From the NCBI RefSeq assembly GCF_900108335.1, contig NZ_FNVT01000002.1, positions 923,620-987,619 on the forward strand: a DNA stretch of 64,000 bases, given 5' to 3'. The translations under genes were made by a program, and so were the position numbers. Below the pieces are notes generated by a model. The model made no database searches and was not told the origin of the DNA. It saw only the letters and a program-made list of their open reading frames with translations. Source of the DNA: Nonomuraea solani (GTDB lineage: Bacteria > Actinomycetota > Actinomycetes > Streptosporangiales > Streptosporangiaceae). Of the stretch, positions 15,460 through 24,826 are shown piece after piece (the first letter of the stretch is position 1; each line of letters starts with the position of its first letter).

Positions 15460-17977
15460 GGGCGGCCCGCCTGAGCAGCTCCAGCGTCCTTTGCATGCCG
15501 GCCTCGTTACCCAGGCTGCGGTAGATGTCCCTCGCCTGCTCCAGCGGCCCGACGGCGGCCCCGCTCCCGCCCGCCTCCAGGTGGGCCTCACCGAGGTAGC
15601 GCAGGCTGCGGGCCATCCACCAGCGGTCCTCCAGCTCTTCGAAGCCCGACACCGCCCGCCGCAGCTCCCGCTCGGACTCCTCGATCCGTTCCAGCCTGGC
15701 CAGCGCCCGCCCGGCCGACACCGCGTTCCGGGCCACCCCCCACGAATCACCCAGCGCCACCAGGATCTCCTCGGCCCGCCGGACGTAGTCCAGCTCGCGC
15801 AGCCCGTTCGCCGGGTCGCCGACCTCGCCGGCCGCCCGCAGGCAGCGGGCCTCCTCCCACAGCTCCCCGCGCTGCTTGAACATCTCCGAGGCCCGGTCGA
15901 GGCTGAACCCGGCCCTGGTGAACAGGTTGGCGGCCTGCCGGTGGTCACCGGCCCGGTGCTCGCCCCGCGCCTGGGCCGCCAGCACCTCCCCGTAGACGCG
16001 CAGGGTCTGGGCCTCGGAGTAGCGGTTGCCCTCCCGCTTGAAGATCTCCAGGGCGTCTTCGAGCAGCTCCCTGGCCTCCTCGGGCCGCCGCTCGGCCATG
16101 CGCATCTCGGCCAGGTTGCGCTGGGTGCGGGCCATCCACCACAGGTCGTCCTCGCCCTTGAACGCGGTGATGCCGCCGATGAGGAAGTCCTGGGCCCGGT
16201 CCAGGTGGCCGTCGCTGAACAGCGTCATCCCGATCGTGCGCATCGCCCGGGCGGCCCACCATGACTCGCCCAGCTCGGTGAAGATCTCCAGGGCCCGCTC
16301 CGCCTCCGCCAGCCCGCGCTCCCGCAGCCCCAGGCCGCCGTGGACGGCGGAGGCGTCGAGCAGCGCGATGGCCAGGGACCGCCGGTCGCCGGTCTTCTCC
16401 GCGGCCTCGCAGCCGAGCTCGGCGACGGCCGACCAGTCGGACCAGTACGCCCGCAGCGAGTGACACAGCGAGCAGAACGCCCTGGCCAGCCCCCAGGTCA
16501 GCTCCCAGAGCCGGAGCTGGTGGGCCAGGTGGATCATGGCGAGCAGCGAGAGCCGCTCGGCGTTGAGCCAGTCGCCGGCCTTGTGCTGCCCTTCGGCGCT
16601 GGAGCGGCGCCCGCCCCTGCTCCAGTCCTGCGGCCAGCGGTTCTGGGCGGCCTCCTCGGCGCGGCGGCGGTAGCCGTGCAGCACGCGCTCGATCGCGGCC
16701 GTGCGCCGCTCCTCCTCGTCCTGGTCGGTCAGCTCGGCGGCGAACACCCTGACCAGGTCGTGCAGCCGGTAGCGCATCGCGCCGGTCTGGTCGGTGCCCG
16801 AGCACTCGGCGAGCTGGACGTCGATGAGCGCTTCGAGCTGGTCGGCGCCGTCGAGCCCGGAGATGTCGAGCAGCTCCCCGGCCACCCAGCCCGGCACGTC
16901 GGGCGCGGTCAGCGCGCTGAGCAGGCGCAGCAGGCGGCGCTGCATGCCGGTGCAGTCGTCGTAGCTGAGCTGTACGGAGGCCCGCACGCTCTTGTCGACC
17001 GTCGGGGCCAGCTCAAGCTGGTTCAGCATGCGCCGAGTGTCGGCCAGCCGCCCGGCCATCTCGCGCATGGTCCACTGCTCGCGGGTGGCGAGCCGGCCGC
17101 CGCAGATGTTGATCGCCAGCGGCAGGTGATCGCAGAGCCGGACCACCTCCCTGGTCGCCTCCAGGTCATCGACCACCCGGGCGCCCCCGGCCAGCCGGGC
17201 CAGGAGTTCGACGCCGTGCGCCTCGCTGAACACGCCGAGCCTGGTGTCGTGCGTGCCGTTCAGGAACAGGGGCGCGCGCGAGGTGACCAGCACCGCGCAG
17301 CCCGGCTCGGCCGGGATCAGTGATTTCACCTGGTCGGCGTCGTGGGCGTTGTCCAGGCCGATGAGGATCTTGCGGCCCTTGGTCCAGGTGAGCCAGAGCT
17401 TGCGCAGCTCCTCCAGGCCGCCGGGGTCGGTGGTCAGGCGCACGTCCAGCGCGCGCAGGAAGCCGATCAGCACCTCGTCGGGCCGTACCGGGGCGTCCAC
17501 GCCGCCGCGCAGGTCGGCGTAGAGGCGGCCGTCGGGGAACCAGGCGGCCACCTCCTGGCCGAACCTGGTCATCAGCGCCGACTTGCCGACGCCGCCGCGG
17601 CCGTACACGGAGACCACCAGCGGCGGCGCGAGGTCGGAGGCCTTCCGGCGGGCGGTGAAGACCTCGCGCAGCTCGGCGAGGGCCTCGGCGCGCCCGGTGA
17701 AGTGCTCGGGGACGGGCGGCCACTGGTCCGGGGCGAGCGAGCCCGCCTCTAATCGGGCCTGGCGCTTGGGGCGGCGCGCCTCACTGGTGGTGGCCCAGGT
17801 GGTCAGGCCGACGAGGACGGCCGCGGCCATCGTCACGCCGATCTTGGCGGCGGGCGGGATCTCCCAGTCCACGGAGGCGGCCAGCACGCTCGCGGCGGCG
17901 GCCGCCAGCCCCGCCGAGACCGGCGCGGCCCACGGGATTCGTCTGCGTCGCGGCTTCTCCGGCAGGTCCCCTGTCAA
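15452..17977 (-). CDS. Membrane-anchored NB-ARC ATPase with TPR repeats
   Basis: 841 residues. Two N-terminal hydrophobic segments (about 16-35 and 45-62), a GREAB-like opening EHFTGRAEAL, P-loop GRGGVGKS (126-133), Walker B ILIGLDNAHDA, arginine sensor LVTSRAPL, GLPL-type DHLPLAINICGG, then a winged helix and about 400 residues of TPR repeats. This is a STAND-class signalling ATPase fixed in the membrane. No effector domain (SARP, TIR, protease) is seen. Start TTG 17977 has AAGGGGG 5-6 bases upstream. A hairpin separates it from the M6 protease gene upstream in the same direction. Confidence 0.82.
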   Translation of the reverse strand: MTGDLPEKPRRRRIPWAAPVSAGLAAAAASVLAASVDWEIPPAAKIGVTMAAAVLVGLTTWATTSEARRPKRQARLEAGSLAPDQWPPVPEHFTGRAEALAELREVFTARRKASDLAPPLVVSVYGRGGVGKSALMTRFGQEVAAWFPDGRLYADLRGGVDAPVRPDEVLIGFLRALDVRLTTDPGGLEELRKLWLTWTKGRKILIGLDNAHDADQVKSLIPAEPGCAVLVTSRAPLFLNGTHDTRLGVFSEAHGVELLARLAGGARVVDDLEATREVVRLCDHLPLAINICGGRLATREQWTMREMAGRLADTRRMLNQLELAPTVDKSVRASVQLSYDDCTGMQRRLLRLLSALTAPDVPGWVAGELLDISGLDGADQLEALIDVQLAECSGTDQTGAMRYRLHDLVRVFAAELTDQDEEERRTAAIERVLHGYRRRAEEAAQNRWPQDWSRGGRRSSAEGQHKAGDWLNAERLSLLAMIHLAHQLRLWELTWGLARAFCSLCHSLRAYWSDWSAVAELGCEAAEKTGDRRSLAIALLDASAVHGGLGLRERGLAEAERALEIFTELGESWWAARAMRTIGMTLFSDGHLDRAQDFLIGGITAFKGEDDLWWMARTQRNLAEMRMAERRPEEARELLEDALEIFKREGNRYSEAQTLRVYGEVLAAQARGEHRAGDHRQAANLFTRAGFSLDRASEMFKQRGELWEEARCLRAAGEVGDPANGLRELDYVRRAEEILVALGDSWGVARNAVSAGRALARLERIEESERELRRAVSGFEELEDRWWMARSLRYLGEAHLEAGGSGAAVGPLEQARDIYRSLGNEAGMQRTLELLRRAALM

Positions 17978-18006
17978 CGATTACCCCCTTGGGGGTGATT
18001 CAAGCC

Positions 18007-18040
18007 GATGGGGTACGGCTTGCGCCAGCCGTACCCCATC
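18007..18040 (-). terminator. Terminator hairpin after M6 protease gene
   Basis: Perfect 14-bp inverted repeat (GATGGGGTACGGCT / AGCCGTACCCCATC) with a 6-base loop, placed 6 bases after the protease stop and 30 bases before the NB-ARC start. Confidence 0.8.
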
Positions 18041-18046
18041 GTTCAC

Positions 18047-20152
18047 CTAAAGGCCGATCACGTGACAGGTGGCGGTCACCGTCTTGCTGGGATCGCTCTC
18101 CGACGTCGCGGTGAGCTTGACCCTGGCCAGACGGTCGGCGCCGGCGCCGCGCACGGCGTTGACGCTGACGAGCGACTGCTTGCCGAACGCGACCGAGGAC
18201 AGCGCGTTCGGGAGCTGGGCGGTCCAGCCCTTGCCCTGGACCTCGGCCTTGAGCCGGTAGAGGTCGGAGTTGAGGTAGGCGCTGACGTCCTCCGGGTGCT
18301 GCCCCTGCGCCGGGGCCGCCTTGCCGGTGTTGAACAGCGGGAACTTGCAGGTGGACAGGTTCTTGCCGGTGGGGAGGCCGGCCGTGCCGAGCAGCTTGAC
18401 GCCGCGCTTCTGCGCGCCCGCGCCGTCGAGCGAGCGGATCGCGACCGTGTAGGACAGCTCGCCCTTGCGGTTGCGGTGCACGTCGGTGATGTAGAAGTGC
18501 AGGCGGTTGGCCTCGTCGACGTACTCGTACTCGCTGCCGGAGTCGGTGCCGGCGTGGAAGAGGGCGTCGGAGAGCTGGCGGTAGTCGCCGACCGTGATCG
18601 GCACCTGCGTCCCGTCGGGCATCACGTAGTCGGTCATGCCGATGTCCTGCGGGTTGGCGTCGATCACCCACTCGAACGGGGCGCGGTCCTCGTTCTTGGT
18701 CTTGGCCAGCAGCACGCCGGCGTCCGGGGTGAAGGAGTCGGTGCCCATACGGTCCACGACCTCGACCGTGTAGTTCTGGTAGCCGCCGCGGTCGCAGAGC
18801 GGGTCGGCGGCCTGGCACGAGCTCTTGTCGGGGCCGTCGAAGGCGATGTTGACGCCGGCCAGCTCGTTCTTGCCCGGTTGCACCGAGCGGGCCACGACCT
18901 TGGCCGTGACCAGGCCGGACTCGTCGAGCGCCTCACGCGACAGGCGCAGGACGTTCTGCTCGTCCACCATCTCCAGCTTGATCTTGTTGCGGAGCATGTG
19001 CTGGGCGCCCATGGACGCGCCGCTGGTGGGCGGGATCAGCCATCGGGAGTGCGGTCCGCCGGGGCCGTTGAAGCTGCCGCGGCTGAGCATCTCCCAGATG
19101 CCGGTGTACGCCCGGCGCGCCGGCACGCTGTACGGGTTGTTGTAGTTGTCGGCGATGCCCATGATGTGGCTCAGCTCGTGGGCGTAGACCGCCATGCCGG
19201 AGCTCTCGGCCTGCACCGAGTCGACGCCGAAGCGGGCGTTGGGCCAGAAGTTGGAGCCGGCCTGCCACGAGGACCACTCGACGTAGCGGGTCTCGATCCA
19301 GTTGGGCAGCGCGGGGTCCGGCGGGCCCCACTCGTCCGTCACGTCCTCCTTGGTCGGAAATTTCATCATCCCGAACTCCTGCCAGGTGGACGACTCGTCC
19401 TGGCCGGCGCTGAGGTAGAAGACGAAGTCGAACTGCGCGGCCACCTCGGGGCCGACGGCGGCCAGCCAGGCGGCGTTGCCGTCGGCGCGCAGGTCCTTGT
19501 CGCACGAGTCGCCGGCGGGGCAGGCCTCGGTGCCGTTGAAGTTCGGCTCCATGGCGTACTCGTGGTCCTTGCCCGGCATCGTGTACGGGCCGAAGCCCGT
19601 CAGGTCGACGCCGTACCGGCCGCCGGAGTCCTCCATCCAGTATTCGTGGATGGTGTGACCCTTGTTGAGGTCGTTCGGGGTGTTGAGGAAGTCCTGGTAG
19701 AACTTCGCCACCTGGTCACGCGGGACGTCGTGGGCCTCGGCGCTCGGGTTCGCGTAGATCGTCGAGCCCTTGGGCTGGGTCACCACGAACGCCTGGTTGG
19801 GATAGTCGAGCAGCACGAGCGCGCCCTTGAAGGTGCGCTTCGACCCCTTCACGGCGGGGTCGTTCCACTGGGTGCCGGGCGGCTTCTTGTAGTCCGCCCA
19901 CGTCATGTGGTCGGGATTCTCCCAGTTCTGCGGGTCTATGGGCTGAATGCCGCCGGGAGGGCGGCTGCGCAGGGCCTGGCCGTCGGGGGGTGCGTCGCGT
20001 TGCCAGGGCTGCGTTTGCGGCCAGTGGTTCTGCCGCCATGGGTACTCGGGGTCTGCGGGGGGTGCTGCGGAAGCGGGGGTCGCCATGAGGCTCACCGGGA
20101 TCAGCACGAGGGCCGCCAGCAAACCCTTCAGCAGCTTCTTCGGGACTGTCAC
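18047..20152 (-). CDS. Secreted M6-family (immune inhibitor A-like) metalloprotease
   Basis: 701 residues. A signal peptide with a hydrophobic core (about 8-24) ends near ATPASAA (30). The zinc site is HELSHIMGIADNY (HExxH at 325-329 with Asp335 downstream), matching the M6 peptidases; Cys pairs around 211-218 suggest disulfides. The C-terminal half is beta-rich and probably binds substrate or calcium. Expected to act outside the cell on proteins. Start is GTG. It is divergent from the PucR-type regulator gene at 20259, which could control it, though that is speculation. Confidence 0.88.
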   Translation of the reverse strand: MTVPKKLLKGLLAALVLIPVSLMATPASAAPPADPEYPWRQNHWPQTQPWQRDAPPDGQALRSRPPGGIQPIDPQNWENPDHMTWADYKKPPGTQWNDPAVKGSKRTFKGALVLLDYPNQAFVVTQPKGSTIYANPSAEAHDVPRDQVAKFYQDFLNTPNDLNKGHTIHEYWMEDSGGRYGVDLTGFGPYTMPGKDHEYAMEPNFNGTEACPAGDSCDKDLRADGNAAWLAAVGPEVAAQFDFVFYLSAGQDESSTWQEFGMMKFPTKEDVTDEWGPPDPALPNWIETRYVEWSSWQAGSNFWPNARFGVDSVQAESSGMAVYAHELSHIMGIADNYNNPYSVPARRAYTGIWEMLSRGSFNGPGGPHSRWLIPPTSGASMGAQHMLRNKIKLEMVDEQNVLRLSREALDESGLVTAKVVARSVQPGKNELAGVNIAFDGPDKSSCQAADPLCDRGGYQNYTVEVVDRMGTDSFTPDAGVLLAKTKNEDRAPFEWVIDANPQDIGMTDYVMPDGTQVPITVGDYRQLSDALFHAGTDSGSEYEYVDEANRLHFYITDVHRNRKGELSYTVAIRSLDGAGAQKRGVKLLGTAGLPTGKNLSTCKFPLFNTGKAAPAQGQHPEDVSAYLNSDLYRLKAEVQGKGWTAQLPNALSSVAFGKQSLVSVNAVRGAGADRLARVKLTATSESDPSKTVTATCHVIGL

Positions 20153-20258
20153 GGATTGACGGTATAGACGTTATTGACGGAGATCACCGAGCAGTTGTAG
20201 GGAAGACATGTAGCAATGCTTCCGACATTTGTTGAAAAATCCATGTAAAGGTGTGGCT

Positions 20259-21416
20259 GTGGCGGATCTTCAGCGGATCGTGGACGAGCTCGCCGCCCGT
20301 CTCGGCCGCCCCCTGCTGCTCGAAGACCGCGTGCAGCGCGTGGTCGCCTACAGCGAGCAGAGCGGCGCCATGGACGACATCCGCCGCGACTCCATCCTGC
20401 GCCGGCACACCGCCCCCGAGGTGCGGCAGTGGCTGCGGGCGGCCGGCATCCACGAGGCCACCGGTCCCCTGCGCATTGAGGGCGCGCCGCACCTGGGGCT
20501 GCTGCCGCGCGTCTGCCTCCCGGTGCGGCATGCCGACGGCCTGCTCGGCTTCCTGTGGTTCATCGACGCCGACCCGCCCATGTCCGCCGCCCAGATCGAC
20601 GAGGCCGCGGCCGCCGCCCCGGCTCTTGGGCTGGCCTTGTTCCACGAGAGCCTGGCCAGCGGGCTGGCCTCGCACCGGGAGCTGGAGGCGGTCAACGGGC
20701 TGCTGCAGGGTGAGCCGGACGCGGCCAGGCAGCTCATCGAGGCGGGGGCGTTCCCGCAGGCGCGGCCGGTGACCGTACAGGTGGCCAGGCCGCGCACCGC
20801 CGAGCCGGACGACGCGCTCAGGCTGGCACTCGAACAGGGGCTGCTGACGCTACGGCGGCGGCTGAGCGGGCACCATCCGCTGCACCTGGTCCGCTACGAC
20901 CACGCCGTGCTGCTCACCGCCGGGCCGGCGGTCTCGGCCGACGAGCTGCACGCGGTCATGCCGGTGCCGGTGGTGGTCGGGATCGGGCGCAGCCGGCCGG
21001 CGCTGGCGGAGGCGGCGGGGTCGTACCGGGAGGCCAGGCACGCCGCCGAGGTGACCGCGCGGGTGCCGGGGCTCGGGCGGACGGCGGAGTGGGCGCGGCT
21101 GGGCGTCTACCGGATGCTCACCCACATGCCCGACCAGGAGTTGCATCCCGGGCTGGAGGGGCTGCTCGCGGACGCGCAGTATCTGCCGCTGCTGGAGACG
21201 CTGGAGACGTACCTGGACCTGGCGGGCAGCGCGGTCGCCACCTCGCGGGCGCTGCGGCTGCACAGGACGTCGCTGTACTACCGGCTGCAGCGGGTCGAGG
21301 AGCTGGCGCGGACCGATCTGAAGGACGGCGGCGAGCGGCTCGCCCTGCATCTCAGCCTCAAGCTCGCCCGGTTGTCCGGGCGGTACTTACCTAGAGATTC
21401 GCATGGTTCGTCCTGA
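20259..21416 (+). CDS. PucR/CdaR-family transcriptional regulator
   Basis: 385 residues. The N-terminal sensor opens with ADLQRIVDELAARLGRPLLL, a CdaR-like middle follows, and the C-terminal PucR helix-turn-helix is ALRLHRTSLYYRLQRVEELA. Start GTG 20259 is preferred because AAAGG lies 7-8 bases upstream; TTG 20229 and GTG 20253 are alternatives. It is divergent from the M6 protease gene and 61 bases upstream of an amidohydrolase-like gene in the same direction, so either could be its target. Confidence 0.85.
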   Translation: MADLQRIVDELAARLGRPLLLEDRVQRVVAYSEQSGAMDDIRRDSILRRHTAPEVRQWLRAAGIHEATGPLRIEGAPHLGLLPRVCLPVRHADGLLGFLWFIDADPPMSAAQIDEAAAAAPALGLALFHESLASGLASHRELEAVNGLLQGEPDAARQLIEAGAFPQARPVTVQVARPRTAEPDDALRLALEQGLLTLRRRLSGHHPLHLVRYDHAVLLTAGPAVSADELHAVMPVPVVVGIGRSRPALAEAAGSYREARHAAEVTARVPGLGRTAEWARLGVYRMLTHMPDQELHPGLEGLLADAQYLPLLETLETYLDLAGSAVATSRALRLHRTSLYYRLQRVEELARTDLKDGGERLALHLSLKLARLSGRYLPRDSHGSS

Positions 21417-21477
21417 TTGCGTCCTTGTCCCCGCGTCACGTTTAATCACCTGAGGGGAAGATCCGACGGGAGTGACG

Positions 21478-22494
21478 ATGCCGTCTGCGAAGCGCGCCGA
21501 CACGGCCGTGGGCCGGCGCGCGTCCGCGTCCGCCGTCCGGCCCGTCGTGCTCCATTCCGCGCCGATCGTGCTGCCCATCTGCGCCGATCCCCTGCGCGAC
21601 GGGGCGGTGGCGGTCAAGGGCGACCGGGTGCTGAAGGTGGCCTCGCGGGCCGAGTTGCGCTCGTCCCATCCCGGCGCCGAGGAGCTGCGGTGGCCCGGGA
21701 TGATCGTGGCCGGGATGGTCGACGCCTGCGCCGCCTCTCCGCGCGTTCCCGGGGTGACCGCGCGGGCGAGCGTGGTGTGCGATCCAGCCGATCCCACCAC
21801 TTTTCCCGGCATCTCGTACGTCGAGGTGTCCAGCGCGAGCGAGGAGGAGTGGGAGGACAGCGAGCGGGACGCGGTCATCACGGCGATCCGCGAGGTCGAC
21901 CGGCCGTGCGCGGTGGGCATCGCGGCGCACCCCCGGGACGCCCAGGTGCTGGAAGAGGTGGCCGTGCTGGCCAGGACGTTCGGGCTGCGACTGCTGGCCG
22001 ACCTGGCCCGGCACTCCCCCGCGGCGCTGGACGAGGCCGGGGTGCTGGGGTCGCTGTGCCACGTGGCGTGCGCCCGGCCGCTGGACCCCGGGGAGCGCAA
22101 GCTGCTCAGGCTGCGCAAGACCGTGGTCGCCCTCTGCCCGCCCGGGCCCGCCGGTGACGCGCTGGCCCTGCTGGACGAGGGCAACATCGTGGCCTTCGGC
22201 ACCCGCGGCGGCACCTCGGATGGCCCGCTCGGGCTGGCGGCGGGCGTGCGGCGGCATGCTCGTGAGCTGGGCCTGCGCCCTCGGGGGCTCGACCGGCGGC
22301 TGGTCGAGGCGGCCACGCTGGGCGGGGCCATGGCGCTCGGCATGCACCGGGGCAAGGGCCGGATCGGGTCGCTGGCCCCCGGCGCGCGCGCCGACTTCGC
22401 CGTGTTCGACGCCCGCGGGCGCTACCCGTACGCCGCCCTGCTGGCCCAGCCCCCCTGCCTCGGCACGATCGTCGGCGGCGTCGTCACCCCGTGA
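21478..22494 (+). CDS. Amidohydrolase-fold protein lacking metal ligands
   Basis: 338 residues. The C-terminal third (LVEAATLGGAMALGMHRGKG, then RIGSLAPGARADFAVFDA) is the classic end of TIM-barrel amidohydrolases, and the N-terminal beta-domain is also recognisable. At the expected HxH metal site after strand 1 the sequence reads GMVDACAA, and the late Asp (normally in GTDS) reads GTRGGTS. Other His residues (AAHPRD, CHVACARPLD) remain. It is therefore probably a catalytically dead or altered member. ATG 21478 has GGGAG upstream. The stop abuts the convergent MarR stop as TGATCA. Confidence 0.8.
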   Translation: MPSAKRADTAVGRRASASAVRPVVLHSAPIVLPICADPLRDGAVAVKGDRVLKVASRAELRSSHPGAEELRWPGMIVAGMVDACAASPRVPGVTARASVVCDPADPTTFPGISYVEVSSASEEEWEDSERDAVITAIREVDRPCAVGIAAHPRDAQVLEEVAVLARTFGLRLLADLARHSPAALDEAGVLGSLCHVACARPLDPGERKLLRLRKTVVALCPPGPAGDALALLDEGNIVAFGTRGGTSDGPLGLAAGVRRHARELGLRPRGLDRRLVEAATLGGAMALGMHRGKGRIGSLAPGARADFAVFDARGRYPYAALLAQPPCLGTIVGGVVTP

Positions 22495-22920
22495 TCATCC
22501 CCCTTCGGCCCCTTCGTCCACCAGGCTCAGCAACTCCCTGAGCTGCTCGCGCTGCTCCCCCGACAGCACCGCGAACAACTCCTCACCGGCCTGCCTGCGG
22601 GCGTCGCGCGCCCCCTCGTACCGATCGCGGCCCTCGGGCGTGAGCACGACCAGCGTCGAGCGGCGGCTGGCCGGATCGACCTCCCGGCGCACCAGCCCCG
22701 CCTCCTCCAGCGCGTCCACGACCGGCGTGAGCGAGCGCGGCACGATCCGCAGCTCGTCGGCCAGCCGCACCATCCGCAGCGGCCGCCCGGCCTCGGCCAG
22801 CGCGCGCAGGGCCCGCACCTGACCGGGGTTGAGCCCGAGCGGCACCAGCCGCCGGACGAATCCGTGCCGCAGCCGCCTGCCGACCAGGTGCATCAGCTCG
22901 GCGAGCTCCGTTTCTCCCAT
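22495..22920 (-). CDS. MarR-family transcriptional regulator
   Basis: 141 residues with the winged helix of MarR proteins: PGQVRALRALAEAGRPLRMV, then LADELRIVPRSLTPVVDALE (recognition helix) and the wing LVRREVDPASRRSTLVVLTP. It is divergent from an ABC exporter gene across 70 bases that contain an inverted repeat, so it most likely represses the exporter and itself. Its ligand is unknown. No clear ribosome site is seen in front of the ATG. Confidence 0.9.
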   Translation of the reverse strand: MGETELAELMHLVGRRLRHGFVRRLVPLGLNPGQVRALRALAEAGRPLRMVRLADELRIVPRSLTPVVDALEEAGLVRREVDPASRRSTLVVLTPEGRDRYEGARDARRQAGEELFAVLSGEQREQLRELLSLVDEGAEGG

Positions 22921-22931
22921 ACTTGTGAAGT

Positions 22932-22955
22932 TTAGCCGGATTAATTATGAGCTAA
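22932..22955. promoter_or_regulatory. Candidate MarR operator
   Basis: TTAGC-N14-GCTAA inverted repeat, centred on the AT-rich word ATTAAT, located between the divergent MarR and ABC exporter starts. AGCTAACCT at 22950-22958 recurs upstream of hsp20. Confidence 0.5.
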
Positions 22956-22990
22956 CCTCTGTTTGAGTGGACATCTGAAAGGAGCGCCAC

Positions 22991-24724
22991 TTGGAGGAAG
23001 AACCACGCGCGCCGCTTGGGCGCATCATCAAGCTCTTCACCGCCTACCGTGGCCGCCTGACCGTGGTGGGCTCGCTCATCCTGCTGTCCTCGCTGGTGGG
23101 CCTGGCCTCGCCGTTCCTGCTGCGCGAGGTGCTCGACGTGGCCATCCCGGCGAGGGACGCCGGGCTGCTGACGCTGCTGGCCCTGGGCATGATCGCGGTG
23201 GCGATCGTCACCACCGTGTTCGACGTCCTGCAGACGCTGGTCTCCACCACCGTGGGCCAGCGGGTGATGCACGACCTGCGCCTGGCCGTCTACGGCCACC
23301 TGCAGCGCATGTCGCTCGCCTTCTTCACCAGGACCAAGACCGGCGAGGTGCAGTCGCGCATCGCCAACGACATCGGCGGCATGCAGTCCGTCGTCACCAC
23401 GACCGCCGCCTCCATCGTCTCCAACCTGACCACCGTGATCGCCACGATCGTCGCCATGCTCGCGCTCGACTGGCGGCTGACGCTGGTCTCGCTCGTGCTG
23501 CTGCCGGTGTTCGTGTGGCTCAGCCGCCGGGTCGGTACGGAGCGCAAGCGCATCACCGCCGACCGGCAGCGCAAGCTGGCCACCCTTGCCTCGATGGTGC
23601 AGGAGTCGCTGTCGATCAGCGGCATCCTGCTGGGCCGCACGATGGGCCGCTCCCCCGAGCTGACCCGGCGCTTCGGCAAGGCCTCCGACGAGCTGGCCGA
23701 GCTGGGCGTCCAGACGAACATGGCCGGGCGCTGGCGGCAGTCGGTCATCCAGTTCGTCATGGCCGCGATGCCCGCGATGATCTACTGGGCGGTCGGCCAC
23801 ACGGGCGCGATCTCGGTGGGCACGCTGGTGGCGTTCACGACGCTGCAGGTGAGCCTGTTCCGTCCGGCGGTCTCGCTGCTGCGGCTCGGGGTCGAGGTGC
23901 AGGTGTCGCTGGCGCTGTTCGGGCGCATCTTCGAGTATCTGGACCTGCCGGTGGACATTCATCCCGGCACGCGCGAGCTGGCGGGCGTACGCGGCGAGGT
24001 GCGCTTCGACGACGTCGATTTCTCCTACGGCGACGCCCCCACGCTCACCGGTGTCGACCTCACCGTGCCCGCCGGCACCAGCCTGGCCATCGTCGGCGAG
24101 ACCGGCTCGGGCAAGACCACGCTCAGCTACCTGCTGCCCCGCCTCTACGACGTCACCGGCGGGCGGGTCACGATCGACGGGGTGGACGTGCGCGAGCTGA
24201 CCTTCGAGACGCTGAGCGAGGCGGTGGGGGTGGTGTCGCAGGAGACCTACCTGTTCCACGCCTCGATCGCCGACAACCTGCGCTTCGCCCGGCCCTCGGC
24301 CACGGACGAGGAGCTGGCGGAGGCGGCGCGGGCGGCGCGCATCCACGACCACATCTCCTCGCTGCCCGACGGCTACGACACGATGGTCGGCGAGCGCGGC
24401 TACCGGTTCTCCGGGGGCGAGAAGCAGCGCCTGGCCATCGCCCGCACACTGCTGCGCGACCCGCCGATCCTGATCCTCGACGAGGCCACCAGTTCCCTGG
24501 ACACGCAGACCGAGCGGGCCGTGCAGGAGGCGCTCGACACGCTGGCGCGGGGGCGCACCACGATCACGATCGCCCACCGGCTGTCCACCGTCCGCGACGC
24601 CGACCAGATCGTGGTCCTCGACCACGGGCGCATCGTCGAGCGCGGCACCCACGACGAGCTGATCGCCACGGGCGGCCCCTACGCGGCGCTGGTGAGCCGC
24701 GACCAGCCCGCTGAAGTGGCCTAA
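22991..24724 (+). CDS. ABC exporter half-transporter (permease + ATPase)
   Basis: 577 residues. Six membrane spans in the first ~320 residues, then an ATPase domain with Walker A GETGSGKTT, Q-loop SQETYLFH, signature FSGGEKQR, Walker B ILILDEATSSLD and switch His in IAHRLS. This is the multidrug/lipid exporter (MsbA-like) arrangement acting as a homodimer. Start TTG 22991 has GGAG 7 bases upstream. It is divergent from the MarR gene and followed by an MFS exporter, so this is probably a drug-efflux locus. Confidence 0.92.
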   Translation: MEEEPRAPLGRIIKLFTAYRGRLTVVGSLILLSSLVGLASPFLLREVLDVAIPARDAGLLTLLALGMIAVAIVTTVFDVLQTLVSTTVGQRVMHDLRLAVYGHLQRMSLAFFTRTKTGEVQSRIANDIGGMQSVVTTTAASIVSNLTTVIATIVAMLALDWRLTLVSLVLLPVFVWLSRRVGTERKRITADRQRKLATLASMVQESLSISGILLGRTMGRSPELTRRFGKASDELAELGVQTNMAGRWRQSVIQFVMAAMPAMIYWAVGHTGAISVGTLVAFTTLQVSLFRPAVSLLRLGVEVQVSLALFGRIFEYLDLPVDIHPGTRELAGVRGEVRFDDVDFSYGDAPTLTGVDLTVPAGTSLAIVGETGSGKTTLSYLLPRLYDVTGGRVTIDGVDVRELTFETLSEAVGVVSQETYLFHASIADNLRFARPSATDEELAEAARAARIHDHISSLPDGYDTMVGERGYRFSGGEKQRLAIARTLLRDPPILILDEATSSLDTQTERAVQEALDTLARGRTTITIAHRLSTVRDADQIVVLDHGRIVERGTHDELIATGGPYAALVSRDQPAEVA

Positions 24725-24826
24725 CGCATTTCAAACGTGTCTTGCCTCACATTCCGGCCAGACCGGAATCGGGGCTCCGGAGGAGCGTGTTGTTCCCCCG
24801 GTGCATTCCCCAGGCAAGGATCGGTT

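Noticed and set aside
22492..22497. TGATCA made by back-to-back stop codons
   Set aside because: Two convergent genes simply abut; the hexamer is expected from TGA and its complement.
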